From assembly GCA_900770785.1 (NCBI GenBank), contig CAAGLJ010000190.1, positions 1 through 34,356 of the forward strand: a stretch of DNA of 34,356 bases, read 5' to 3'. Below are positions 1-6,205 of the stretch, in pieces. Each line of letters opens with the position of its first letter. The first letter of the stretch is position 1. This DNA comes from Lachnospiraceae bacterium. GTDB taxonomy: Bacteria > Bacillota > Clostridia > Lachnospirales > Lachnospiraceae. Made by a program: the position numbers and the translations under genes. The notes under the pieces were generated by a model. The model saw only the letters and a program-made list of their open reading frames with translations, had not been told where the DNA came from and did no database searches.

Positions 1-20
1 GACGTGTGCTCTTCCGATCT
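1..20 (+). other. Illumina TruSeq adapter residue
   Basis: The first 20 bases are identical to the 3' end of the Illumina TruSeq read-2 adapter (ending GCTCTTCCGATCT). This is not genomic sequence. It means base 21 is the first real base and the window starts at a contig edge, so the purF promoter and upstream neighbour are lost. Confidence 0.95.
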
Positions 21-46
21 GTATAAAGAATAGAAGTAGGATAATT

Positions 47-1474
47 ATGTATACACAGACAAAAAATTCGTCCTGCATCTCCCGGATTGATGCAGACCCT
101 CTATTACAGGATAAACCCAGGGAAGAATGTGGCGTTTTCGGTGTTTTTGCTCCTTCCGGTACAAAGGTGGCTCCCCTCCTTTACTACGGTCTTTCTGCCC
201 TCCAGCATCGGGGGCAGGAATCTGCCGGAATGGCGGTTGTAGACCGCCAGGGAGCCAAAGGAAACATTCACTGGCATAAGGATATGGGACTGGTCAGTGA
301 GGTCTTTGGCAAAGAGACACTGACTGCCCTGAAAGGAAACATGGGCATAGGACATGTACGCTATTCCACTACCGGTGGAAGCTGTGTGGAAAATGCCCAG
401 CCTCTGGTTTTAAATTATATTAAGGGAACTCTGGCCCTGGTCCATAACGGTAATCTGTTGAATACCAACTCCCTTCGACACTCTTTGCAGGAGGCCGGGG
501 CCATATTTCATACCACTACCGATTCCGAGGTGATTGCCTGCCAGATTGCCAGACAGCGTACCAGAACAGCTACCGCAGAGGAAGCCGTTTTAGCTGCTGC
601 AAAACAAATAAAAGGCGGGTTCGCTCTACTGGTGATGAGTCCCAGAAAACTGATTGCTTTGCGGGATCCTTTAGGGTTAAAGCCCCTGTGCTTAGGCAAA
701 TTGGGAGATTCCTTCGTGTTAGCCTCGGAAAGCTGTGCTCTGACTGCCGTAGATGCTCAGTTTATTCGGGATGTTCGCCCTGGTGAGATGATTACCATTT
801 CCGAAAAGGGCCTGGAAAGCAACCTTTCTCTGTGCCAGGAAAAGCAGGCACATTGTATTTTTGAATATATTTACTTTGCCCGGCTGGATTCAACCTTAGA
901 TGGAATCAATGTTTATGATGCCCGAATCCGAGCCGGACGCACACTGGCTAAAGCCTTTCCTGTCCAGGCTGATCTGGTTACCGGAGTCCCTGATTCCGGC
1001 CTGGCTGCGGCCACCGGTTTTTCTTTAGAATCCGGTATCCCCTTTGCACTGGCCTTTCAAAAGAACAGCTATGTGGGAAGAACCTTTATCAAGCCTGAAC
1101 AGGCTGAGCGGGAAGCCGCAGTACGTATGAAGCTCAGTGTGCTTACCAGTGTAGTAAAGGATAAGTCATTGGTATTAATTGATGATTCCATTGTCCGCGG
1201 AACCACCATAGCCAGTCTTATCCACCTGTTAAAGCAGGCGGGCGCAAAAGCCGTTCATGTGCGGATTTGTTCTCCCCCCTTTTTGTACCCCTGCTATTAT
1301 GGCACCGATATCCCCAATAACCAGCAGCTGATTGCCTCTTCCTTAAGTGAAGAAGCACTTTGCAGACAGATTGGGGCTGATTCTCTGCATTATATGAATA
1401 TTCATGATTTATCCCTTATGACAGGCTCTTTACCCCTTTGTCGGGCCTGTTTTGATCAGATATATCCCCTATAG
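47..1474 (+). CDS. purF: Amidophosphoribosyltransferase (glutamine PRPP amidotransferase)
   Basis: Catalyses the first committed step of purine synthesis in the cytoplasm: PRPP plus glutamine gives phosphoribosylamine. The protein has 475 residues, the usual length. A 27-residue propeptide precedes Cys28 (EECGVFGVF), which should be the N-terminal nucleophile of the class II glutamine amidotransferase domain after self-cleavage. The PRPP-binding loop (VLIDDSIVRGTT) lies around residues 375-387. Four cysteines fit the 4Fe-4S ligands of the Bacillus-type enzyme: Cys270, Cys416 (PCYYGT) and the terminal CRAC pair Cys465/Cys468. The start has a modest upstream purine tract (GAAGTAGGAT). Only 26 genomic bases remain upstream, so operon and regulation cannot be judged. 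No purine biosynthesis neighbour is visible downstream, where a convergent glycosyltransferase gene follows. Confidence 0.95.
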   Translation: MYTQTKNSSCISRIDADPLLQDKPREECGVFGVFAPSGTKVAPLLYYGLSALQHRGQESAGMAVVDRQGAKGNIHWHKDMGLVSEVFGKETLTALKGNMGIGHVRYSTTGGSCVENAQPLVLNYIKGTLALVHNGNLLNTNSLRHSLQEAGAIFHTTTDSEVIACQIARQRTRTATAEEAVLAAAKQIKGGFALLVMSPRKLIALRDPLGLKPLCLGKLGDSFVLASESCALTAVDAQFIRDVRPGEMITISEKGLESNLSLCQEKQAHCIFEYIYFARLDSTLDGINVYDARIRAGRTLAKAFPVQADLVTGVPDSGLAAATGFSLESGIPFALAFQKNSYVGRTFIKPEQAEREAAVRMKLSVLTSVVKDKSLVLIDDSIVRGTTIASLIHLLKQAGAKAVHVRICSPPFLYPCYYGTDIPNNQQLIASSLSEEALCRQIGADSLHYMNIHDLSLMTGSLPLCRACFDQIYPL

Positions 1475-1476
1475 GA

Positions 1477-1568
1477 GCAGCAGGCTTCTTTATCTCCTGC
1501 TGCCCCGGAAAGCAGGTAATAAAAGCCTGTTTCCCAAAGGAACCCGATGTGAAAATACACCGGGTTCC
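1477..1568. terminator. Three stacked hairpins between convergent purF and glycosyltransferase genes
   Basis: Three inverted repeats follow one another directly after the purF stop. They are GCAGCAGG/CCTGCTGC (1477-1484/1496-1503), GGAAA-CAGG/CCTG-TTTCC (1507-1516/1526-1534) and GGAACCCG/CGGGTTCC (1539-1546/1561-1568, extendable by TGT/ACA). The last is the most terminator-like, although the following T content is only moderate. They probably end purF transcription and may also serve the convergent minus-strand unit. Confidence 0.6.
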
Positions 1569-1574
1569 TTCCAT

Positions 1575-1602
1575 TATTCTGTCATTCCTATTCTGTCATT
1601 CC
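1575..1602. repeat. Perfect tandem duplication, 2 x 14 bp
   Basis: The unit TATTCTGTCATTCC occurs twice without interruption (1575-1588 and 1589-1602). On the minus strand it forms the last codons and stop of a putative 34-residue ORF, and the second copy lies just after that stop. It looks like a slippage duplication at the 3' end of this small ORF. Confidence 0.85.
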
Positions 1603-1692
1603 CAATTCCTCAAACAGCTTTTTGCTGTACTCTTCGTCCTGAGTAGCCCTTTCCAAATCCTTTTTCTCCTGCAGGGCACCATCCGTCAGCAT
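1588..1692 (-). CDS. Putative 34-residue peptide downstream of the glycosyltransferase
   Basis: A 34-codon ORF (MLTDGALQEKK...LFEELGMTE) begins 18 bases after the glycosyltransferase stop. An AAAGGAG ribosome site lies 9 bases upstream of its ATG. An alternative ATG four bases earlier, in another frame, would give an unpromising 28-residue peptide. The peptide is rich in Glu, Lys and Leu, is predicted to be helical, and has no signal peptide, membrane segment or Cys. I do not recognise a family; a faint resemblance to Nif11-type leaders is too weak to use. Position and ribosome site suggest co-transcription with the glycosyltransferase gene. It could also be the tail of a decayed gene. Confidence 0.35.
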   Translation of the reverse strand: MLTDGALQEKKDLERATQDEEYSKKLFEELGMTE

Positions 1693-1710
1693 TCATTGGT
1701 TCTCCTTTTC

Positions 1711-3069
1711 CTATTTCAGCATTCTCTGCACATTTGTTTTGATTTTTTCTAAAGATACTTCATACTGCTGTATTTCTTCCTCTGACATTCCCTCGTACCG
1801 TAGCTGATGAAACTGCCTCTTGGCCCATAAAATGTCCTTAAGAACGGGTTCCGCCTCCGGCAGAATTTCCATGGCCACGGGACTGCTTCCGCTTTTCTTT
1901 CCTTCACCTTTTCTTCCCTCTGCCCTGCTGCCTTCCAGAATCCTTTTATCCTGAATCTGAATCATATTTCGATTGCCCAGCTTCTGGATAGCCAGTCTGA
2001 GCTTTCTTTTTTTGGTTGCCGTAATCTCCGCCATTTCCTGAAGGCTGCTGCTTACCTCCAGTCCGCTTAAATAGAACAGCACCTTGATTTCCTCCAAAGA
2101 CATATCCTGTTTTAAGGCTACGGTTTCCAGATAGCGTTCCAGCAGCTTCCTTTCCCGGTAAGCCTCAAATAGAAATCCTGCTCCCTCTGTAGCCCCCAGA
2201 CTGATGGATACCCTTTCATCCCCCAGCTTCATGGAGCCGGGTAAAATAGAAGGGGGAACCATGCCATCTCCGGCAGCATCAATCAAAAACTGATAGACCT
2301 GATAACGGTTTTTCTCATAATCCTCTTCATCGAACACATCCCGGAAAAATTCATTATAGCATTTAAAAACTGTCCTCTTCATCTGAATGGTTTTGGCAAT
2401 ACTGCTTCCCTGACTGACCAAAGACCCCTTCGTTTTCACATAATAATAAATAGGAACGTGAAGAGCATATACGCTTTGTGCGTGCCGGATATACTCCATG
2501 TTAAAAAGGAAATCCTCGCACCAGTTGATTTCCTTATCCATCCGTATCCGGTGCCTTTCGATGATACTCTTTTTATATAGCTTATTCCACAGTACACCAT
2601 AATAATAATCCGCCGGATTTTCCATCATATAGGAGGCAAATTCCTTTCTGGTCAAAAGTCCGTCCTCCTGAATATCACCTTTATGTGCAAGCCGTTCTCC
2701 CACCACACGATAAAAATCGGAAATGACCAGATCACAGCCCTGTTTCTCCATAGTTCCTGCCAGCAGACCTGTAGCATCCGGGGTCAGCCAGTCGTCACTG
2801 TCCACAAACTGAATATATTCTCCCCTGGACAGCCTGATTGCCTGATTACGTGTATCGGAAACACCGCTGTTTTCTTTATGCAGGACGTATATTCTGCTGT
2901 CCTTAGCCGCATATTCATCACAGATTTCTCCTGATTTGTCTTTACTTCCATCATTCAGAAGCAGCAATTCAAAGTTGGTAAAATCCTGTTTTAATATACT
3001 TTCGATACAGCGCCTCAGCTTTTCCTGGGCGTTATAGATCGGGACGATAATACTTACCTTGGGATTCAT
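1711..3069 (-). CDS. Family 2 glycosyltransferase with MarR-like winged-helix C-terminus
   Basis: The N-terminal ~110 residues form a GT-A nucleotide-sugar transferase domain: VSIIVPIYNAQEKLRRCIESIL start, LLLNDGSKD (NDGS in place of the usual DDGS) and the metal-binding FVDSDDW motif. Such enzymes transfer sugars to cell-surface or exopolysaccharide acceptors at the inner face of the membrane; no transmembrane segment is evident. From about residue 323 to 452 the chain looks like a MarR-family winged helix: SLEEIKVLFYLSG, a helix-turn-helix-like EMAEITATKKRKLRLAIQKL, a wing broken by a Gly/Ser/Lys-rich insert (about 380-398), and a C-terminal dimerisation-like helix pair containing GMSEEEIQQYEVSLEKI. 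The ribosome site is AAGGAGAAGAG before ATG. Acceptor and donor sugars are unknown. The GT2 call is firm; the MarR-like call is my reading of the sequence pattern. Confidence 0.85.
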   Translation of the reverse strand: MNPKVSIIVPIYNAQEKLRRCIESILKQDFTNFELLLLNDGSKDKSGEICDEYAAKDSRIYVLHKENSGVSDTRNQAIRLSRGEYIQFVDSDDWLTPDATGLLAGTMEKQGCDLVISDFYRVVGERLAHKGDIQEDGLLTRKEFASYMMENPADYYYGVLWNKLYKKSIIERHRIRMDKEINWCEDFLFNMEYIRHAQSVYALHVPIYYYVKTKGSLVSQGSSIAKTIQMKRTVFKCYNEFFRDVFDEEDYEKNRYQVYQFLIDAAGDGMVPPSILPGSMKLGDERVSISLGATEGAGFLFEAYRERKLLERYLETVALKQDMSLEEIKVLFYLSGLEVSSSLQEMAEITATKKRKLRLAIQKLGNRNMIQIQDKRILEGSRAEGRKGEGKKSGSSPVAMEILPEAEPVLKDILWAKRQFHQLRYEGMSEEEIQQYEVSLEKIKTNVQRMLK

Positions 3070-3098
3070 TCTCTTCTCCTTATCTCATATGTCAAGTC

Positions 3099-3127
3099 AT
3101 TATAACACAGAATCCAAATAAAGTTAA
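3099..3127 (-). promoter_or_regulatory. Promoter of the glycosyltransferase gene
   Basis: On the minus strand there is a perfect -10 TATAAT (3099-3104) with a -35-like TTAACT (3122-3127) separated by 17 bases. It lies about 30 bases upstream of the glycosyltransferase start. The -35 sits inside an imperfect AAGTT-N5-AACTT inverted repeat (3121-3135) that could be an operator. Confidence 0.55.
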
Positions 3128-3168
3128 ATCAACTTCTGTTTCATACTGCTGCCATTTTTTGATATTTC

Positions 3169-3198
3169 TTGACAAACAGCATATATTCTCTATATCAT
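3169..3198 (+). promoter_or_regulatory. Promoter of the small membrane protein / lytS / lytR unit
   Basis: A perfect -35 TTGACA (3169-3174) is followed by TATATC (3191-3196, spacer 16) or TATCAT (3193-3198, spacer 18). It is divergent from the glycosyltransferase promoter. A short hairpin CCTCT/AGAGG (3234-3238/3246-3250) lies in the leader before the ribosome site. Confidence 0.5.
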
Positions 3199-3283
3199 AT
3201 TAATAACCAAACACCCATACAAATGTTTTCACTCCTCTAATTAAAAGAGGATAATTTCCGTAATCGGAGAAAAGGAGGTTTCT

Positions 3284-3502
3284 ATGAATTTACTGTCCAC
3301 GATGACAACCACTGACTGGTTTATTCTCATCCTCGTTGTTATTATCATTGGTGCTGCCTTTTGGCTGGTAAATGATACCCGCAAAAGGGGAGCCAATGTG
3401 GGAGGGAAATTATGCGGGGGCTGTCCCCACTACTGCCAGATGAACCGAAATTGTGACGGAACACCCAAAGAGCAGAATACTGCTTCCGATGAACAGGCAT
3501 AA
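3284..3502 (+). CDS. Small Cys-rich single-pass membrane protein (FeoB-associated-like)
   Basis: A 72-residue protein. It has one hydrophobic segment (about residues 12-30, FILILVVIIIGAAFWLV), a basic stretch (NDTRKRG) that predicts a cytoplasmic C-terminus, then a Cys cluster with the pattern CxxCxxxCx5C (CGGC, HYC, RNC). This layout resembles the small Cys-rich membrane proteins often found beside FeoB, but no feo gene is present here. The cluster could bind a metal or act as a redox switch; that is inference. The ribosome site is excellent (AAAGGAGG, 5-6 bases before ATG). It lies 20 bases upstream of lytS on the same strand, so it is probably co-transcribed with the sensor kinase. Confidence 0.7.
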   Translation: MNLLSTMTTTDWFILILVVIIIGAAFWLVNDTRKRGANVGGKLCGGCPHYCQMNRNCDGTPKEQNTASDEQA

Positions 3503-3522
3503 GCCGTTTTTATTCATCTGCC

Positions 3523-5247
3523 ATGTCTGACACAATGTTTTTTAATCTTCTTCTGAATATTGGTCTCCTGGTTCTCATCGCCACCATGCTGACTACACTT
3601 CCGGTAGTAAAAGCCATGCTGCTGAAGGACAGGCATACGGTCAAGAGCTGTGTGGCTCTTTCCCTCATTTTTGGCCTGATCAGTATCTGTTCTACCTATA
3701 CCGGTGTCCGGGCTCAGGGTGCCATCGTCAACACCAGAGTCATCGGTGTACTGGCAGCAGGCCTTCTGGGCGGCCCCTATGTAGGAATTGGAGCCGCCCT
3801 GATCGGTGGTCTGCACCGCTATCTTTTTGATATTGGAGGCTTCACTGCCGTCAGCTGTGCAATATCTACTCTTGTAGAGGGAATCATCGGAGTCACCTTC
3901 TCCAAACGCTTCAAAGCAGGAAAAATTGACGGTATGGGCATATTTTTCATTACTGCACTGGCAGAGGTGGGGCAGATGCTCATTATTCTTCTGGTTGCCC
4001 GTCCCTTTGCGGCTGCTCTGGGGCTGGTAAAACTGATTGCCTTTCCCATGATTATTATGAATTCCCTGGGAATGGTCATTTTTATCGGAGTCTTTAACAG
4101 AATTTTTAAAGAAGAAGAAAGTCTTTTTGGGGAAAAGATGCGGATAGCTTTGGAAATTGCTGAAAAGAGCCTTCCTCATCTGCGTAAGGGCCTGCACAGT
4201 ACTGCCGATATGGAGGCAACTGCCAGAATCATTTATCATTCCACCACCTGTGCAGCCATTGCCATTACCGATACAGAGAAGATTCTGGCCATGATGGGAG
4301 AAGAACGCTATACTATCCTTAAGGATCAGCTTATTTTAACACCAATTCTGAATTCCATCTATGACAAGAAGTCCACTACCTTTTCCTACGCTCCCAGCTC
4401 AGATCCGCTGTACCGGATCCTGAAAAATAATGTTATCGTTGCCGCTCCTCTGGTTGAAATGGAGCAGACCACCGGCAGCCTGATTATGGTGATTAAAAAG
4501 CGTTGGCAGATGTCCCAGTCCAATCTGATTTTTGCCTCCGAGCTGGCACGCCTTTTCTCCACACAGCTGGAGCTGTCCAATCTGGATTATCAAAAGCGAC
4601 TCAGGCGTAAGGCTGAATTTAAGGCACTTCAGTCCCAGGTGAATCCTCATTTTCTTTATAATGCTTTAAATACCATTTCCTGCATATGCCGCGAGAATCC
4701 GGATCGGGCCAGGGAGCTTATCCTCACTCTTTCCGCCTATTATCGGCAGACATTAGAAAATGAACAATATATGCTGAACTTCTCCACAGAGCTGCACCAT
4801 GTGACCAGCTATCTTAAGCTGGAGCAGGCTCGTTTTGAGGAAAGACTCATTGTGGAACTGGATGTAGATGAGGATTTGAACTGCATGGTGCCCTCCTTTA
4901 TCCTCCAACCACTGGTGGAAAATGCAGTCCGCTATGGAATAGACCAAAAAGGTAATCGTTATGTCAACATCAGTGCCAAAAAACAGAAAGATATGGTTGT
5001 TATTGCCGTTACGGATCATGGCCCCGGCATTCCCGATGAGGTTCTTAAGAGCCTCACAACCGGAGAGGGTAAGGGTGTAGGTCTGATCAATGTACACCAA
5101 CGCTTGAAAAGTATATATGGAGAGGCTGGAGGACTGCAGATTGAAGCCTCTGCTGGCGGCTCTTGCGTGAGCTTTTGTGTTCCTTTGACCCCCACAGACA
5201 CTCTCCTCTTTTCCTCTCCTCCAATAGGGAGGCCAAAAAGAAGGTAG
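3523..5247 (+). CDS. LytS-family sensor histidine kinase
   Basis: A 574-residue membrane sensor kinase. Residues ~1-195 form the multi-pass LytS-type (5TM-5TMR_LYT) sensor, residues ~205-345 a GAF-like region, and ~355-440 the His_kinase domain with phospho-acceptor His376 in QSQVNPHFLYNALNTIS. The C-terminus is an HATPase domain with LVENAVRYG (N box), DHGPGIP (G1) and GKGVGLINVHQRL (G2). It should autophosphorylate and pass phosphate to the LytTR regulator encoded 68 bases downstream. Relatives of this family next to CstA transporters (BtsS, YpdA) sense pyruvate, and LytS of Bacillus controls pyruvate uptake. The ligand here is therefore inferred to be pyruvate or a similar metabolite. No clear Shine-Dalgarno precedes ATG 3523 and no in-frame upstream start exists, so translation may depend on coupling to the upstream gene. 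Confidence 0.9.
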   Translation: MSDTMFFNLLLNIGLLVLIATMLTTLPVVKAMLLKDRHTVKSCVALSLIFGLISICSTYTGVRAQGAIVNTRVIGVLAAGLLGGPYVGIGAALIGGLHRYLFDIGGFTAVSCAISTLVEGIIGVTFSKRFKAGKIDGMGIFFITALAEVGQMLIILLVARPFAAALGLVKLIAFPMIIMNSLGMVIFIGVFNRIFKEEESLFGEKMRIALEIAEKSLPHLRKGLHSTADMEATARIIYHSTTCAAIAITDTEKILAMMGEERYTILKDQLILTPILNSIYDKKSTTFSYAPSSDPLYRILKNNVIVAAPLVEMEQTTGSLIMVIKKRWQMSQSNLIFASELARLFSTQLELSNLDYQKRLRRKAEFKALQSQVNPHFLYNALNTISCICRENPDRARELILTLSAYYRQTLENEQYMLNFSTELHHVTSYLKLEQARFEERLIVELDVDEDLNCMVPSFILQPLVENAVRYGIDQKGNRYVNISAKKQKDMVVIAVTDHGPGIPDEVLKSLTTGEGKGVGLINVHQRLKSIYGEAGGLQIEASAGGSCVSFCVPLTPTDTLLFSSPPIGRPKRR

Positions 5248-5281
5248 AGTGAAAGAAAGTAGGGCTTTCATTACTATTTGT

Positions 5282-5300
5282 GCCGCCAGTCAAAGGCGGC
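5282..5300 (+). other. Intercistronic hairpin between sensor kinase and response regulator
   Basis: A GC-only stem GCCGCC/GGCGGC with a 7-base loop lies between the two genes and ends 16 bases before the lytR-type start. There is no directly following T-run, so it is more likely an mRNA stability or translation element than a terminator. Confidence 0.5.
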
Positions 5301-5315
5301 GGAATGGAGATTTTT

Positions 5316-6062
5316 ATGAAAATTGCAGTAATTGATGACGAACGTCCTGCACGAAAGGAATTGATTCATCAAATATTAGACGTTCTACCGGACAGTCAGA
5401 TTGAAGAGGCCGACAGCGGAAACAGTGCTATTGACTTAATCAGTCATGAAGATTTTGATCTGCTGTTCGTAGACATTAATTTAAATGATATGGAAGGAAC
5501 GGCACTGGCAGCTATAGCCCGTAAGCTGCTTCCTAATGTCCAGATTGTGTTTGCCACCGCCTATTCCCAATATGCAGTTAAAGCCTTTGAACTGGGCGTA
5601 AACAACTACATTTTAAAGCCCTTCGACCCGATGCGGGTTCGCATGGTTTTGGAAAAATGCCAAAAGGATATGGAAATCCTCTCCCCTGCAGGGCCGTCTG
5701 CCGGCAGTATCAGCTATCCCTCTTCTGCCTTTGGCCGTCTGCCGGTCAACATCAATAAAACCATTATTCTTGTGGAAATCGGAAAAATCGTTTACATCGA
5801 AACCTCCGGCAGAGGCTGCCTTATCCATACTGTCCAACAGGACTATATGGAAAACCTCCTTATCGGAGAATATGAAAAACGGCTTACCTCCTACGGCTTC
5901 TGCCGTATTCATAAGAGTTTTCTCGTTAATCTGAGCTACATCAGCGAGATGTTTCCCTGGGCCAATAACAGCCTGGCTCTGAAAATGCAGGGCTTTGAAC
6001 AGAATATTCTGCCGGTGAGCCGGGAAAAGCTCAAACTTTTGCGCCAGCTGATCGGTATTTAA
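5316..6062 (+). CDS. LytTR-family DNA-binding response regulator
   Basis: A 248-residue response regulator. The receiver domain spans residues 1-120 with acidic pocket D7/D8, phospho-acceptor Asp53 (LLFVDINLND), Thr in FATAYS and Lys in NYILKPF. A linker rich in Pro/Ser/Gly follows, then a LytTR DNA-binding domain (~140-245; GKIVYIETSGRGCLIHT, FCRIHKSFLVNLSYI, LPVSREKLKLLRQ). The start was set at ATG 5316 because GGAG lies 6 bases upstream; the longer form from 5280 has no ribosome site. It is paired with the LytS kinase upstream and probably activates the CstA transporter gene downstream, where three LytTR-type boxes at 21-bp intervals lie just ahead of an activator-dependent-looking promoter. 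Confidence 0.92.
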   Translation: MKIAVIDDERPARKELIHQILDVLPDSQIEEADSGNSAIDLISHEDFDLLFVDINLNDMEGTALAAIARKLLPNVQIVFATAYSQYAVKAFELGVNNYILKPFDPMRVRMVLEKCQKDMEILSPAGPSAGSISYPSSAFGRLPVNINKTIILVEIGKIVYIETSGRGCLIHTVQQDYMENLLIGEYEKRLTSYGFCRIHKSFLVNLSYISEMFPWANNSLALKMQGFEQNILPVSREKLKLLRQLIGI

Positions 6063-6074
6063 ACTTCCCCTGTT

Positions 6075-6127
6075 TCCGTTCATGTATGTTTTTCAACCGT
6101 TGGCACAGCATTCTATGCAGTTGACAC
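6075..6127 (+). promoter_or_regulatory. Three LytTR-type binding boxes upstream of cstA
   Basis: Three direct repeats share a CMGTT core: TCCGTTCAT (6075-6083), ACCGTTGGC (6096-6104) and GCAGTTGAC (6117-6125). Each step is exactly 21 bp (two helical turns). The established LytTR half-site consensus is [TA][AC][CA]GTTN[AG][TG]; the first box matches all positions, the second all but one and the third all but two. They end 7 bases upstream of the weak -35 of the cstA promoter, the usual place for an activating LytTR regulator. Confidence 0.75.
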
Positions 6128-6134
6128 AAAAAAA

Positions 6135-6163
6135 CTTTAATTCTTATTTTATTATTGTATAAT
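6135..6163 (+). promoter_or_regulatory. Promoter of cstA (weak -35, perfect -10)
   Basis: A perfect -10 TATAAT (6158-6163) has at 17-bp spacing only CTTTAA (6135-6140) as -35, which is what an activator-dependent promoter looks like. A perfect TTGACA at 6121-6126 is 31 bases from this -10 and belongs instead to the third LytTR box region. Confidence 0.6.
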
Positions 6164-6205
6164 TATGACCATACAAAAGCTATGAGATACAAAGGAGGTA
6201 GTAAA

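Noticed and set aside
1588..1692. Nif11-type leader peptide for a natural product
   Set aside because: The resemblance is limited to a few charged residues; there is no Gly-Gly cleavage site and no modification enzyme nearby.
3514..4239. 241-codon minus-strand ORF opposite lytS
   Set aside because: It lies fully antisense to the LytS membrane domain, which has clear family motifs. The antisense product is rich in His, Gln, Asn and Ser and has no recognisable domain.
4753..5271. 172-codon minus-strand ORF opposite the kinase domain
   Set aside because: It is antisense to the conserved HATPase domain and has no ribosome site or recognisable motif.
5613..6083. 156-codon minus-strand ORF opposite the LytTR regulator
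   Set aside because: It is a shadow of the LytTR domain; the plus-strand frame has all family motifs.
6121..6163. TTGACA (6121-6126) as the -35 for TATAAT (6158-6163)
   Set aside because: The spacing is 31 bases, too long for a housekeeping promoter. The hexamer is better explained as part of the third LytTR box.
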